A DNA stretch of 64,000 nucleotides, taken from the NCBI GenBank assembly GCA_963678675.1, contig OY783196.1:17540138-17604137 (forward strand), given 5' to 3'. Shown one piece after another: positions 35,590 to 46,649 of this stretch. The stretch's first letter is position 1; every line of letters starts with the position of its first letter. The notes under the pieces were generated by a model. That model made no database searches and had not been told where the DNA came from. It saw only the letters and a list, made by a program, of their open reading frames with translations. This DNA is from Xiphydria camelus. Taxonomy: Eukaryota > Arthropoda > Insecta > Hymenoptera > Xiphydriidae. A program made the translations under genes and the position numbers.

Positions 35590-35985
35590 TCTTTCTCTTC
35601 CTCCCTTCTCCTCCTCCTCCTCCTTCCACTTCCTCCCCTCTTCCCCTTCCTCCTCCACCACCACCTCCGCCTCCCCTCCCTCCTTCCTCCTCCTCCTCCT
35701 CCCTCCTCCTTCTACTTCTCCCCCTTCCTATCCCTCCTACTCTCTTCCTCAGAAGAAGAAGAGGAAGAGGAAGAGGAGGAAGAAGAGGAGAAAGAGAAGA
35801 ACGGGAGGAAGAAGAAGAAGAGGAGGAAAAAGAAGAAAAGGAAGAGGAAGAGGAAGAGGAAGAGGAAGAGGAAGAGGAAGAGGAGACAGAGAAGAACGGG
35901 AGGAAGAAGAAGAAGAGGAGGAAGAAGAAGAGGAGGAGGAAGAGGAAGAGGAGGAGGAAGAGGAAGAAGAGGAGGAGGAGGAGGG
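35590..35985. repeat. Pyrimidine tract switching to purine tract
   Basis: About 165 bp almost wholly C/T (CTCCTC-type) is followed near 35750 by about 235 bp almost wholly A/G (GAAGAG, GGAGGA). The halves are roughly complementary and could pair. All long frames here (Ser/Leu/Pro, Glu/Arg/Lys) are composition artefacts. Confidence 0.9.
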
Positions 35986-36095
35986 CCACATAACAACCGT
36001 CGGTGTTTCGCGCATCCGGTCCCATAGTCGCCGGGGTTTTTGTCCACTCATTTATTCGAAAACTATTTTAAATAATAGAAGGAAAGGATAGAAGG

Positions 36096-36819
36096 ACGAG
36101 GGCTGTCCCAAAAGTAATGCACAGCGCGCTCTAGCGGGCGTTGTAGGCAACGTAGACAGCTGATCGAAGCATCAGCGTGTAGATTGAAGTCTTAGGAACA
36201 CGTTGGTATAATTTGGAAGTTGGCTTCGTTTAAAGGGCAAATGCCAAAAATTCGAAAAGAACAAGAACAATCTGTCGGGTCGGATTTCAGCAATAGTGCA
36301 ACGTGTGTATATTCGCGCGAACGGGGCGTAATCGCCACAGATCGAGTTCCGACGGGTACTAGTGTCACTATGGAGCGTACTACAAAAACTTTCTTCAGAA
36401 TGTCTTGCGTCCAAAAATCCGTAAATTACGCCCAGGAATGTTGCTTTTGCACGATAAATCAGTGCACCGATCATCGAACTTTTCCAAAAATACGGCTGGG
36501 AGCAGCTCCGCCACACACCCGGCTTATAGTCCTGATCTGAGCCTACCTGACTTCGATCTCTTCCCCAAGCTGATCGCTTCCCCCCTTTGGGAGGTGCGTT
36601 TTCTGACGCTGGAAGAGCTCTGAAGAGAAGTGACCCGAAAGATTCGGATGCTCAATAAAAACGGGACGCTGAATGGAATCCAAGCACTTCCGCGCCGCTG
36701 GCAAGCGTGCATTGATAAGGGAGAGGATTATATTGAAGGCCTGTAATCACTTGTATCTTCTTTAATAAATATTTTTTCAGTTAGAGCCAACTGTGCATTA
36801 CTTTTGAGACACCCCTCGT
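36096..36819 (+). mobile_element. Internally deleted mariner element
   Basis: The ends ACGAGGGCTGTCCCAAAAGT and, in reverse, ACGAGGGGTGTCTCAAAAGT (then AATGCAC in both) are mariner TIRs. At 724 bp it is roughly half the usual 1.3 kb. It encodes a broken transposase (36241-36746). TA follows the right end; the left flank is not TA, so that edge has mutated or is truncated by a base or two. Confidence 0.9.
36241..36746 (+). pseudogene. mariner transposase, deleted and frameshifted
   Basis: The left part carries GVIATDRVPTGTSVTMERT. Shifting frame, PKIRKLRPGMLLLHDKS gives the degraded second-aspartate motif (normally HDNARPH). HPAYSPDLSLPDFDLFPKL is the third-aspartate region typical of mariner DD34D enzymes. 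A TGA interrupts at 36621-36623, after which the same frame resumes with REVTRKIRMLNKNG, then IQALPRRWQACI and DKGEDYIEGL before a stop at 36744. The final RW--CI---GDY-E pattern is the normal mariner C-terminus. The N-terminal helix-turn-helix half and the first catalytic aspartate region are largely missing. Dead as it stands. Confidence 0.85.
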
Positions 36820-36877
36820 ATAACTATCACTTGGAAGAACGTTTTTACGCACCGGCAGTTTTTAACGTTCTCTGTAT

Positions 36878-37290
36878 AGGATGAAGTGGGATAAACGTTC
36901 TAAAGTTTCTGTTTAACTTTAAACGTGATTATTTCAGAACGCAATGGAAATATGTGAAAAACCATAAATAGCATTCTTATAGTAGAAACATAGATAAACA
37001 TTATTTATTTTTGTCTTTTTTGATATCTCCCATTCTTTTTGAAATAATCGACTTTGAACTCGCACTTCAACCGAAGCGTTTATCCTTTTACCCTTTAACC
37101 ATAATATTTTACTTTGAACGAGATTTTTTTAAAACATTAGAGATATGTAAAAAATCAAACTATCTTTTATAGCAAAAATGTAGATAAACATTTTTTAACC
37201 TTTTTTCGATATCTCCCATTACTTTCGAGATGATCGATTTTGAACTTGCACTAAGACCGGAGTGATTATTCCATTCTTACCCTATGTATC
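36878..37290 (+). repeat. Family A repeat, two adjacent copies
   Basis: First copy to about 37095 (AGTGGGATAAACGTTCTAAA to GCGTTTATCCTTTTACCC). Then a second, starting TTTTACTTTGAACGAGATT and ending ATTATTCCATTCTTACCC. Both contain ATATCTCCCATT and an AAATAATCGA/GATGATCGA dyad. Confidence 0.7.
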
Positions 37291-38849
37291 TCTATAGATA
37301 GAAGGCGATAAAAGTAGGTCGTGCGTTAACCATTTCTACCTGTGCCTCATATATGGTGTAGTTCCCTGTAACGTGTACTTGTAACTTCATAATAATACAA
37401 GCCAACTTGAAGTGAAGGTCTAACGGATGGAAGAATGTAATACTTTCGCGGTACCTTTCACGTGCCGTGTAGGTATCCACAGATACGATCTCTGATGTAT
37501 TTTCGCTAGTTTTATTGTTATGGGAAGTAGATATCAATAACTACTTCGCATCCTTCGGAAACGACATACATAGTTTAATTTTATATATGTATATGCACGT
37601 GGTATACCGCTAATGGAGACGGATAAACACGGGCTTTCCTTTTTGTCCGTTTTATCTGTCTATATATCTGTATCTAACACAGCAGTACGAGGAGAGGAAG
37701 TGTCGGACGGTTTGCGGTTAAGTCGCGCGCGAATATTCAGCCAACGCGTATCGCGACCATATAACACCAAACTCGGTCGTACTCTCTCCGTCACTCGCGA
37801 ATTCCTTTAGCAGCTAGGAGGGTGCGATAGGGACAGTCTCAATGGCGAAGTCATATTAACCCTCAATTGATATCGTGGGGTCCCAGAAATCCCAGTTGGA
37901 TTTTTAAGCATTTTTTTTTCATCGCAGATTTAAAAAATGCGGGCAAAATTATTTACCTCCCACTACTTTCCGTGACAATGAGGGGCCAACTTCCCGCGCC
38001 AACTCACCCCGTTTTACTCCAAGTCGATTGGACAAATTTTTGTTGAATACCTTGACAAACGTATCGTATAATACAATTTAAATAAAATTAATACAACCTC
38101 AAAACCTCGAAACGATTCGACTAAAAGAAATGCCACCGAAATGAGAAAATCTCAAGCTCACAGCTCCGAGCTTCGTCAACCGCACAACATCCCGCGTCTC
38201 TCGCGCCGCCGAACCGCGTGCGGCGCGGTCCTCGCTAATTCGGGTCGCTCGAAGATGGGCTCGAAAGCTGGAAAATTACCGGCGCGGCGGAGTGGTAAAG
38301 CGAGCAAAACCTCGTGGATTCGCGAGATAATGAGGTATCGTCGAAAGGGCCAGGAGGAGGAGGAGGAGGAAGGAGACGCGGAGGGAATACCAGCCGAGTG
38401 TATATTTGTGAATGCGCGCCTATACGGGGTTTACACTTTCTCGTATAGGTGTACGCTCTCTCTCGGGGGGAGGGAAGGTACACGTGCAGGTATAAAGTGT
38501 GCATATGCACCTATATACAGCGGATACCGCGGGGGTAGCGCGCGAGGCCTTCGAGGCGAATGGGCAACTTGTTGCGTTTGGGGCTCGGCGCGCGCGACTC
38601 AGTAATATATGGTTACACGCGGAAATCCGATATACCGTGTGTACGGATTCCGCGTGTTCTGGTATACGTTTTTTCAGCCGCGTTTAAGTTATACGGGTTT
38701 GTCTTGGCCGCGGAGATATTGTTATCATCGTAGGGGTAGCATCGAATTGTTCACACCCCAGATAGACAAATGTACGAAAATTGTACAGCAACTCAAGGTA
38801 GTATTAGCTCATCTGATGCTTCAAGGTTGTGCGCTTTCTGAGTCATCAT
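37291..38849. other. Unassigned; family F fragment near 37910
   Basis: TCGCAGATTTAAAAAATGCG and following bases (about 37920-37970) resemble the start of family F. A 154-codon frame (38141-38605, plus) starts with ATG in CpG-rich DNA and includes a Glu run; I recognise no domain and overlapping frames exist. Confidence 0.35.
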
Positions 38850-38851
38850 TA

Positions 38852-39433
38852 CACGGAGAAAAAGGATTAGAAAAAAAATCATGGGAAAACCCATCAATTT
38901 TTACAATTATTCCAGTAATAGGCCTCCTCGAGGTGAAATATGTATTGAAGTTTTTAATAGACCACAGCGTACTTTTTACAGTTCGTAACAGTACACTGAG
39001 AAAAATAACTTGGTCAATTTTACCAAAATCCTGGAGCTGTTAACAAAACCGTTTAGTGAAATATGCATCTTTCATCTGTGTTTGGTTAGACCGACCAATT
39101 TTTGGTAAGAATAACTAAACGTTTGATTGGAATAACTTGACATTTGATTGGAATAACTTGATATTTGGTTCAGCGTTAACCACTATTAAAATAACTAAAA
39201 ACCCATTTAACTAAATGCGTTTTGTCATTTTAACCTGATTATTTTTCTCATTGTACATATAAACATCAGTTTATACGGTAAATTTACCAATCTCCTGTTA
39301 ATATGTGTCGGGTGTCTACGGGTGTATACTACTACAAGCTTTAAAAAGTAAACTGTATCTATTTAAAAAATTCAGTATTTCACCTCGAGGAGGAGCCCTT
39401 CCACTTATTGTACAAAATTACTTTTTCTCCGTG
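38852..39433. mobile_element. Host MITE carrying family B insertion
   Basis: CACGGAGAAAAAGGATTAG at the left is mirrored by CTTTTTCTCCGTG at the right. Inner arms CCTCCTCGAGGTGAAATATG and CAGTATTTCACCTCGAGGAG also pair. The centre is occupied by family B copy 38994-39253. Confidence 0.75.
38994..39253 (-). mobile_element. TA MITE family B, copy 5, nested
   Basis: TA at 38992-38993 and 39254-39255; CACTGAGAAAAATAACTTGG / TTATTTTTCTCATTG ends. The interior TTAGTGAAATATGCATC and TTTTGTCATTTTAACC matches copies 2 and 3. Confidence 0.85.
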
Positions 39434-41639
39434 AATCACATCATAATGTAAATTTAACAATTTTTTGAAGGACAATTATTTCTAGTTCTACGACGGTCGT
39501 TCTGGAGAGTGATTTTCTCGTTACCTATGCATTTTTGGCCCATACTCCTACAGAACTTTTTTGTAGATCGAAATATATTCTACAAAAAAGTATGGTACCA
39601 ATTTCGACAAGAACCTCATGGGTTACGAGAAAATCGAGGTGGAATGGCACTCTAATTAAAACACCAGTTAAATTGACTGCCTGCGATAGTTTCAGCGTTA
39701 AATCAGCCTACCTTGATCTTACAACGAACTCAATATATATAGGCATACAGTTAAAATTTTATCAACGTGTCCAATATTCGCCCCCTACATCACAATTCCT
39801 TTTCAGAACATTAATAATCCCATATTAGCTCTGTGCAATACAGATTCACAGTAGAGAAAGGGAAGAAATTTCCACGAGTGAATTTTTCTCTCGGGCCACA
39901 AATTTGTCAGGCGTTACATTTATATTTAGCGCCTCTCTTATAGCTATACAAATATATCACGCGAATATACATATATCCATTTCTCCGTTCGCCAAACGTC
40001 TTCGCGACTGCCGACTGTAAATATTATTGTTGCGAATTCGATAGTACGTTTCTCTGGACGATTTCATATTACGACGCGCATCGATTTATAACGTAACGCT
40101 ACTAAACGGCACCGCGTATACCGCGGCCGTCGCACGCGCCTTCGGACGTGTCCCGAGCTTCTTTCCCGAGGAGCGTCGGAATGCAGAAACTATGTAAGAT
40201 ACTTTTAGCGAGGATCTTTTCGCGGGTATTGGACGGTTCTTTAGATCTTCCCCGTGCACGCGGGAGCGAAGAGCAGAGCGGCTCGCCGTTTCTTGGCAGG
40301 GAGTCGTCGAGCGCGCGCGCGAGGGAGCTCGGCCAACTGGGCACGGTCCAAGTGCGTCCTTCCGTATATAGAATAAGAGATCGTGAGAAAATTGCCGCGC
40401 TATCATCTTTCCGCGGTCGTTTCGCGAAGTTTTCACTTGCAAATCGAGCTGGCGGCAGAATTATTCGCGGTGGTGGGCGCAGCGATGCGATTCTAATTGC
40501 GCGAGGGGGTAGGAAGGAGCGCACAATTCCACCGGTCGTTGAGCGTCTCGAATTTCCTGGAAGCGCCGCGTGCCGCGGGGAAACGATATGTATCGACGCC
40601 GCTTATCGCGTGCGTCGTATCGAGTGCAGTTTTCTCCGAGGCGCAACGAATTAACCTTGTTTTTCAATCGCTTCTATAAAATTCTAAGGACTTGAACACG
40701 TGTCGCTGATAAGTTAGAATACTCTATTTCCCGTTTCCGTGATTCCGAATAGTTTTTCCACTCGCAATCTTCGGGTATTTTATTGTTTGGTTTTATTATT
40801 CAAATATTATTTAACATAAAATTTAATTCATGAATAATTATCAAAATAAACTTTTCCATTTTATTTTTCGAACTATGATTTCTATCGATTATACATTTGT
40901 TTATCATTAAAAGTCCATTATTTAACATTTTATTTATATTAATAAAATTATTAAAGGTTTTAATTAATTTTATGGATCCCAAAAAATTCAATTAAATAAG
41001 TTATTAAATATAGTACAGTCCATCCAACGATTCCCTTTATTTTATTGGAATATTTCGACAATTGACACGATGAACGATATACGATACATAGTATATAGTA
41101 GCTACGATACGTAAATGTAGCTTCGGTGCTTCTATTCGTCGCGGGTGACCGATGATTTCCGAGAAGTTTGACGGACGAATTGCATGGTAAGCTTTCGATA
41201 TTATATCCGTTTGATATTTAGACAGACGGTTTTGACATCCTGTTCATACGAAAAACAATCGCGATCGCGGTGTTCGCGATTAGTGCGAGTCGTAAATACA
41301 TAATTTCGCCGAGGGTTGGACACGAGAGAGCGTCACTCTTAAACGTAAACGAGTGTGAAACGAGCGAGTTCTTTCCGCCGTGGCGTACGAATGTGGGCGC
41401 AGTATGATGGCGCGTATGTTTATCCACAGTATTTTATAGAAATGAAATAATGGATTTTGCCTGAAAGATTTCTTCGTTAAATGACAATTAACAGTATATA
41501 TACATATAATAAATAAAGTACATATAACAGATAAAAATACACCCTGTATATTATCATTCGCTATCAACACACGCTATTAAAAGTATGTACCTATCTTAAA
41601 ATTCAGGAAAGTACTGAAGTTTTTACTAAAACACAAACG
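39434..41639. other. No gene supported
   Basis: Includes a CpG-dense block (about 40080-40680) with overlapping frames up to 168 codons on both strands, none recognised, and a very AT-rich segment (40780-41020). No repeat copy recognised. Confidence 0.35.
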
Positions 41640-41806
41640 TGTCTAAATTAAGATACATTTTCGTGTATTATCGCGCTGGAAAATTAACCAAGCTTTTAAC
41701 AGTGTATATTTATACATAAATATGTACCTACACATATGATTATTTTATTTTTAATACGTGAATATCTTATCAAATTTTCACCAATTTTCTTTCTTTTCAA
41801 TTACAG

Positions 41807-41861
41807 GTGAGTGTTCGAACAGTCTTCTTCTGCTTTCGATTGATAGATTCCTGGCAATAAG
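41807..41861 (+). other. Exon-like 55-nt core or recursive splice site, copy 2
   Basis: TTCTTTTCAATTACAG is followed directly by GTGAGT at 41807; the segment ends CAATAAG/GTAAAA. Its length is exactly that of 3941-3995, with no gaps and seven differences by eye. The third frame stays open (ECSNSL to FLAI), and both acceptor and donor dinucleotides are kept. The pyrimidine tract has changed but remains pyrimidine-rich. Whether it is spliced is unknown. Confidence 0.35.
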
Positions 41862-42104
41862 GTAAAACAGACCCAAATTAACCCATATAGTTATGTACGT
41901 TGATTCGTACACCGATTTCTATTAATTTTAAATCGCATTCGTAGTGGAAGGAGCGTTTAAGTCCTCTGAAAGCACAAAGTTATCATTATCGAATATATGA
42001 TTTTTGTCGGCCCAATAAAAAACGCTAGATTCGCATTGTTTCGTTCCTATATCATTGTAAAATAATTGTAACCGCGCTTCGATAGGGATGCGTGTACAAA
42101 TCCG

Positions 42105-42360
42105 CACTGAGAAAAAGAATTACTTTGATCTGCTACAAATTACTTGCGGGGTCGTAACTAATTAATTATTTACATCAATTAGATCTTTTTTCATATTAGT
42201 TAAAAATTTCTTTCTTGCAATCACATATTATTCTACATGGTTGTGAGGGAGAGATATCTAGCTGATGTATTAACAAATTTCATTGGTATAAATAAATAAT
42301 TACTTACGATCTCGCCAGTAATCTTCAGTAGATCCAACTAATTCTTTTTCTCTGCGCGTG
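42105..42360. mobile_element. MITE family C, copy 1
   Basis: CACTGAGAAAAAGAATTAC at the left; CCAACTAATTCTTTTTCTCT at the right. The interior TACTTGCGGGGTCG and TTGCAATCACATATTATTC is shared with 54474-54959. TGTACAA lies a few bases outside each end, possibly part of the target site. Confidence 0.75.
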
Positions 42361-42410
42361 TGTACAATAATTCACTTGCTAGTCCCTCGGTCGGAGTTCG
42401 ATACATCGCG

Positions 42411-43198
42411 CCCCCATCCAGCGAGCGGGGGCTGCGGCAGTCGCCGCGAACCGTCGACGTTACCTGCCGCGGCGCGAAACGTTTAATTGAATTTGCGTAA
42501 TGAAGACAGCGGCGGCGGCGACTTGGCCAAATGAAGAAAAATTACGTCCGCGGGGTTCGGATACCCATCGAGGGTAGCGACCTCCTTCGTCCGCGCGACT
42601 CCGACGCTTCTCTCCGTCGCGAGGACATTTTGGCTCGAATCGCGCTCGACGCGAAGGTAATGTTGCCCGATCGCGCGATCGAGCTGTAAAATTTGTTTAC
42701 TAGGATTTGTTTTTAACATGAGATACATCTCCGTGTCACCGAGAAAGAGCCGAGCGCGCGTGTAATATACATACCTTCTCGGAATCGTGACGCGACGAGG
42801 TGCGGACCGAGCAGAGCGGTCAATCGGAATCGATATCGCTATCGATTGACTGGAGCGCGGTGATATACATATAAACACCCGGCGTGTCGCGACCTTTCTA
42901 CGTAAACAAATTAGTCGTCGTTATTGTCGGCTAACTGTAGTCTACGCGAAGAGAGAAACTGTACGTAAAATTTCATACGTTTCGTATACCGATTTGGTAC
43001 ATGAACACTTTTATCGATTTGTTTAACATCGGTCGAATGAATCTTCCGCGTTGGACGACTTTTACTTATTTCCCTTGACATAAGCTTACGTTGAATTGGC
43101 TATTTCACGAAGATATACCGAGAAAATAGTTCATTAATAGTCGATAAATATAATTTTAAATACGGCGAAATAAATGTTTCGTTAGGACAAGAAGATAC
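42411..43198. other. No gene supported; CpG-rich left part
   Basis: A 131-codon minus-strand frame (42483-42878) lies in CpG-rich DNA and is unrecognised. Confidence 0.35.
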
Positions 43199-43407
43199 AG
43201 TATGAGTTTAAATATACTCGCCAGGGAACTTGAATCACTGTTATCTCATTGTCTATGAACTATTGACTCGTGATTTTATGATGTTTTTTTTGAAGATTAC
43301 ATGATTTCATCTACATTAAAGTGTTATATAGGTGTAGACCAAAAGTTCATAAATAATGAGATAAAAGTGAAGTTTCTTTCCTGCTAAGTGAATTTAAACT
43401 CATATAC
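43199..43407. mobile_element. MITE family H, copy 2
   Basis: AGTATGAGTTTAAATATACT and CGCCAGG at the left, TGAATTTAAACTCATATACC at the right; interior as in 27285-27502. Confidence 0.6.
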
Positions 43408-43678
43408 CTAGTATTTATATGTTAATTTCATTCAAATGGTTGCTTCAAAAGATCTAATTATGCCACATAAATATTCTAATAGGTGTTATAGTTAACGAAT
43501 ATTTACTTGATCCAATAAAATGTTTATTTCGCCATGTTCAAACAAACATTTATTAATTACAAATAAATTGTTTTCTTGGTGCATTTTTCCCCGTGTTGGA
43601 AACATCTTTACAAAGACGGAAAACTCGACAGTCCGATCCCAAAACCACAGGACTAGGTATCTATATATGGGTCATTCC

Positions 43679-44945
43679 ATCTCAACTTTTAGTAGTAGAA
43701 ACTTTTGGGTCTCCGATTTAATTGTTGATTTTTGTTTCAAGTATCTTTTTAATCAATATAAAAACTGGCCTAAATTTTCAGAACGATTCCATAAGTCGTT
43801 CAGCTGTTATTAATTTTTATATTTCTCATTTTTTTTCCCTTTCATTGCGATTTACGGCTTAAATTAACACAATACGAAAAAAAATGACCCAAATGAAAAA
43901 TTTGTATTTTTTTGTAGATTTCGAAAACAATTTATATTTTTTTATATTGCGTTTTTTCTTGAAAATAGAAACAAACAATGTTGTATCTCAAAACCGACAT
44001 TTTTAATTATCATGATTTTTTTACATTAAATTTCTACATCTTTTACGGTGATTTTAAGAGCACTTAGAAAGTGGGGCCTCCCATAGAAATTTTGTAATGA
44101 TTTTTTTAGTGATTTGCTGTGCCGTGTTCATTAGTTGATAAAGAAGCCTGAATGGAAAGAACGCTTACCTATAAGCGACAGCGGCACCCGCCCAACTCAT
44201 CCGCTGACGTTTATAAGCGTTCTATTTCCAGTCAGGCTTCTTTATCAACTAGTGAACTCGGCACTGCAATTACATGTGTATGTGTAGGCTGGCACTTGAG
44301 TAAAGGTACTTTGACGTAAACGCAAGCGTAAACGTGCACGTGGTTCGGAATTTTGACGATTTTTATATATTTTTTGTTATTGTTAGAATTATTAACTTGA
44401 AGTTGGGATGGAGCAAAATGTATCTAAATTAGAGCGGCAGTGAATGTGATAAGATTGTAAAATAAAATTTTACAATTAAAAAAAATGTAAATTTTAACTC
44501 TTTCAAATCACTAAAAAATGCATTACAAAATTTCTATGAGAGGCCCCACTTTCTTAGTGCTCTTAAAATTACCGTAAAAGATGTAGAAATTTAGTGTACA
44601 AAAATCATGAAAATTAAAAATATCGGGTTTGAGATACATTTTTTGTTTCCATTTTCAAGAAAAAAACGCAATATAAAAAAAAATAAAAATTGTTTTCGAA
44701 ATTACAAAAAAATACAACTTTTTCATTTGGGTCATTTTTTTCGTATTGTGTTAATTTAAGCCGTAAATCGCAATGAAAGGGAAAAAAATGAGAAATATAA
44801 AAATTAATAACAGCTGAACGACTTATGGAATCGTTCTGAAAATTTAGGCCAGTTTTTATATTGATTAAAGATACTTGAAAAAGCATCAACAACTAAATCG
44901 GAGACCCAAAAGTTTCTACTACTAAAAGTTGACATGGAATGCCCC
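43679..44945. mobile_element. Large foldback element, arms of about 430 bp
   Basis: GGGTCATTCCATCTCAACTT at the left is mirrored by AAGTTGACATGGAATGCCCC at the right. Complementarity continues inward to the GGGGCCTC and CTAAGAAAGTGGGG region (about 44075 and 44545). ATATAT occurs on both sides. Only short AT-rich frames occur. A separate foldback sits near its centre. Confidence 0.85.
44115..44270. mobile_element. Foldback nested in the centre of 43679-44945
   Basis: TGCTGTGCCGTGTTCATTAG, GATAAAGAAGCCTGAATGGA and AAGAACGCTTA at the left are mirrored at 44209-44270. The loop is GC-rich, unlike the AT-rich host arms, supporting a separate origin. Confidence 0.7.
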
Positions 44946-45292
44946 ATATATTCTCAAAATGAAAAGATACATATCTATCTATACCCGGCTGAGAGCTTAG
45001 CGCAAACGTATATTTGGTGCGAGACTTCACCGAGTTTCTTGATTGATTATAGGGCGATATGCTGTAATAGACTTTAGATTATAGCCCAATACTATGCAAT
45101 CTAGAGTTTATCACAATATATTCCAACGTATAATTTTCTCATGACAATCCATGTGTATACACACGTCCCACGCGTAGAAAAGTGGGCTTCATCGAACCGA
45201 CACAATTCTCTAGACCTTTTTTGACGAATTACACCGAACAACCACGAACAAGTAACGTATATATCGCGCTCGGAGCGAGTGACGTAAAGAAA

Positions 45293-45552
45293 TTGTAGCA
45301 TGTGTGGAAGAGTAAAATCCGGGCTAAGTGCCAAAAGGCAAGTTTTGAGATATGCAGTTTTGAAAGCAAGCAAGCAAGCAAGCTTTGCAGCAAGCAAGAT
45401 TCTTGTGGCAATTATTTGAACTAGATTTTGAAGGATCTAGACATAGCCCATTTTACAGCGTATTGGGGTTATCACATATAGTCCACTTTTTAGCACTTAA
45501 CTCAATTTTTCATATTCTGGCACTTAGCCCGGATTTTACTTCCATGCTACAA
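45293..45552. mobile_element. Inverted-repeat MITE family G, copy 1
   Basis: TTGTAGCATG..., AAAATCCGGGCTAAGTGCCA at the left are mirrored at the right (TGGCACTTAGCCCGGATTTT, CATGCTACAA). Interior GATATGCAGTTTTGAAAGCA with a short GCAA expansion. Nearly the same as 60694-60937. Confidence 0.85.
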
Positions 45553-45844
45553 TTGACGGCGGGTCGATTGAATCGTATACGGTTTCGCTATAACGTTCGA
45601 GAAGTCCTCCCCCGCGTGCAAAATTGCGGTGTATCTTCGTCGAGACTCGATTACAGAGCGGCTCCACTGCGCAACTGCTGTCGGCACGCGTTTTGCCGTG
45701 TCTTCGAGGACGCTTCTAAAAGTCGCAAGAGTAGGTACCTATGCACTGAAAAAAAAATTGCTAGTGTCAAAAAAATATGTCTTGAATCAAGAATATAGGA
45801 TTTTACACATTTTTAAGAATCCAAATACTTGGTCGAAGAATATA

Positions 45845-46086
45845 CAGGGTGAGTCGGGAGGATCGGACCAAACTCCAGGGGAGCGTATTGTACACAAGAT
45901 AATAATGTAAAGAAACTCATATGTCCTAATCCGATTTTCATTTTTGCAACACTAAATAGAAATTATTAATTACGCTGTAACTTGCAAACAAATGAAAATC
46001 GGATAAGGACATATGAGTTTTTTTACATTATTATCTTGTGTACGATACGCTCCTGGAGTTTGGTCCGATCCTCCCGACTCATCCTG
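45845..46086. mobile_element. TA foldback MITE (CAGGGTGAGTCGGGAGG ends)
   Basis: TA at 45843-45844 and 46087-46088. CAGGGTGAGTCGGGAGGATC, then GGACCAAACTCCA and CATATGTCC..GATTTTCATTT are mirrored; arms of about 105 bp. Confidence 0.85.
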
Positions 46087-46091
46087 TATAT

Positions 46092-46351
46092 CTGTGGCTT
46101 GGTTCTAAAAGAGCCAAAGTCATAAATTGCACATTTTGGCAAATCTATTTTAAAATAATGCTCTAAGTTTGAAGGCGTTTTTAAACTACCTACCATTAAA
46201 TCTTAGTTTCTAACTTTTATAGCACGGTTGTTAATGTAAGTACGTATTGGCCCTTTCTACATTTAAAGGTTCTCTTGAAATACAGTTTGATTATGCACTT
46301 TGGCCCAAATCTCGAAAAATTGACATTGGCCCTTTTAGAACCAAGCCACAA
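46092..46351. mobile_element. Inverted-repeat MITE (TGGCTTGGTTCTAAAAG ends)
   Basis: CTGTGGCTTGGTTCTAAAAG and AGCCAAAGTC at the left; GACATTGGCCCTTTTAGAAC and CAAGCCACAAA at the right. Sits next to the preceding MITE inside the same host. Confidence 0.8.
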
Positions 46352-46649
46352 ATATTATATATTCTTGGTTTAAGAGTAGGTACCTTCGTTGGAATGAGAA
46401 ATTCTTTCTGCGCGAAAAAAATTATTGCTCGAGCCTATCAAATATTTGTTTGCACGAAGAAAACCATGGCTTGATCCTGGAATTACATATCCTATCATGT
46501 ATTTGATTGAAGGAAACATTCTTTTGGCACCAATAATAATTATTTCTCTCATTGTGCACTAGAAGAAAAAATGGTAGCTATAATATTCAATTAAATCTGC
46601 ATTTGCGGGTGGGGGAATGCAGAATTAGTTGCTCCGACTAATAAGTTTA

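Larger units (their letters stand above)
41640..42410 (+). repeat. Ancestral duplicated block, copy 2, with MITE insertion
   Basis: Collinear with 3780-4270 (ACATTTTCGTGTATTAT, TTTTAATACGTGAATATCTT, CCCAATAAAAAA, GGTCGGAGTTCGATACATCG). The element at 42105-42360 interrupts it between matching segments, so that insertion is younger than the duplication. The flanking direct repeat seen in copy 1 is not evident to the right. Confidence 0.65.
45744..46554. mobile_element. Host MITE with two MITEs inside, TG-flanked
   Basis: CACTGAAAAAAAAATTGC at the left and ATTATTTCTCTCATTG at the right; inner AATCAAGAATATA and TATATTCTTGGTT pair. TG flanks both sides (45742-45743, 46555-46556). The middle is taken by 45845-46086 and 46092-46351. 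Confidence 0.65.

Noticed and set aside
35461..36091. Frames of up to 188 codons in the purine/pyrimidine tract
   Set aside because: Low-complexity artefact; frames exist in all phases on both strands.
38141..38605. 154-codon plus-strand frame with a Glu run
   Set aside because: No family recognised; the Glu run comes from a GAG repeat. Cannot be excluded but not supported.
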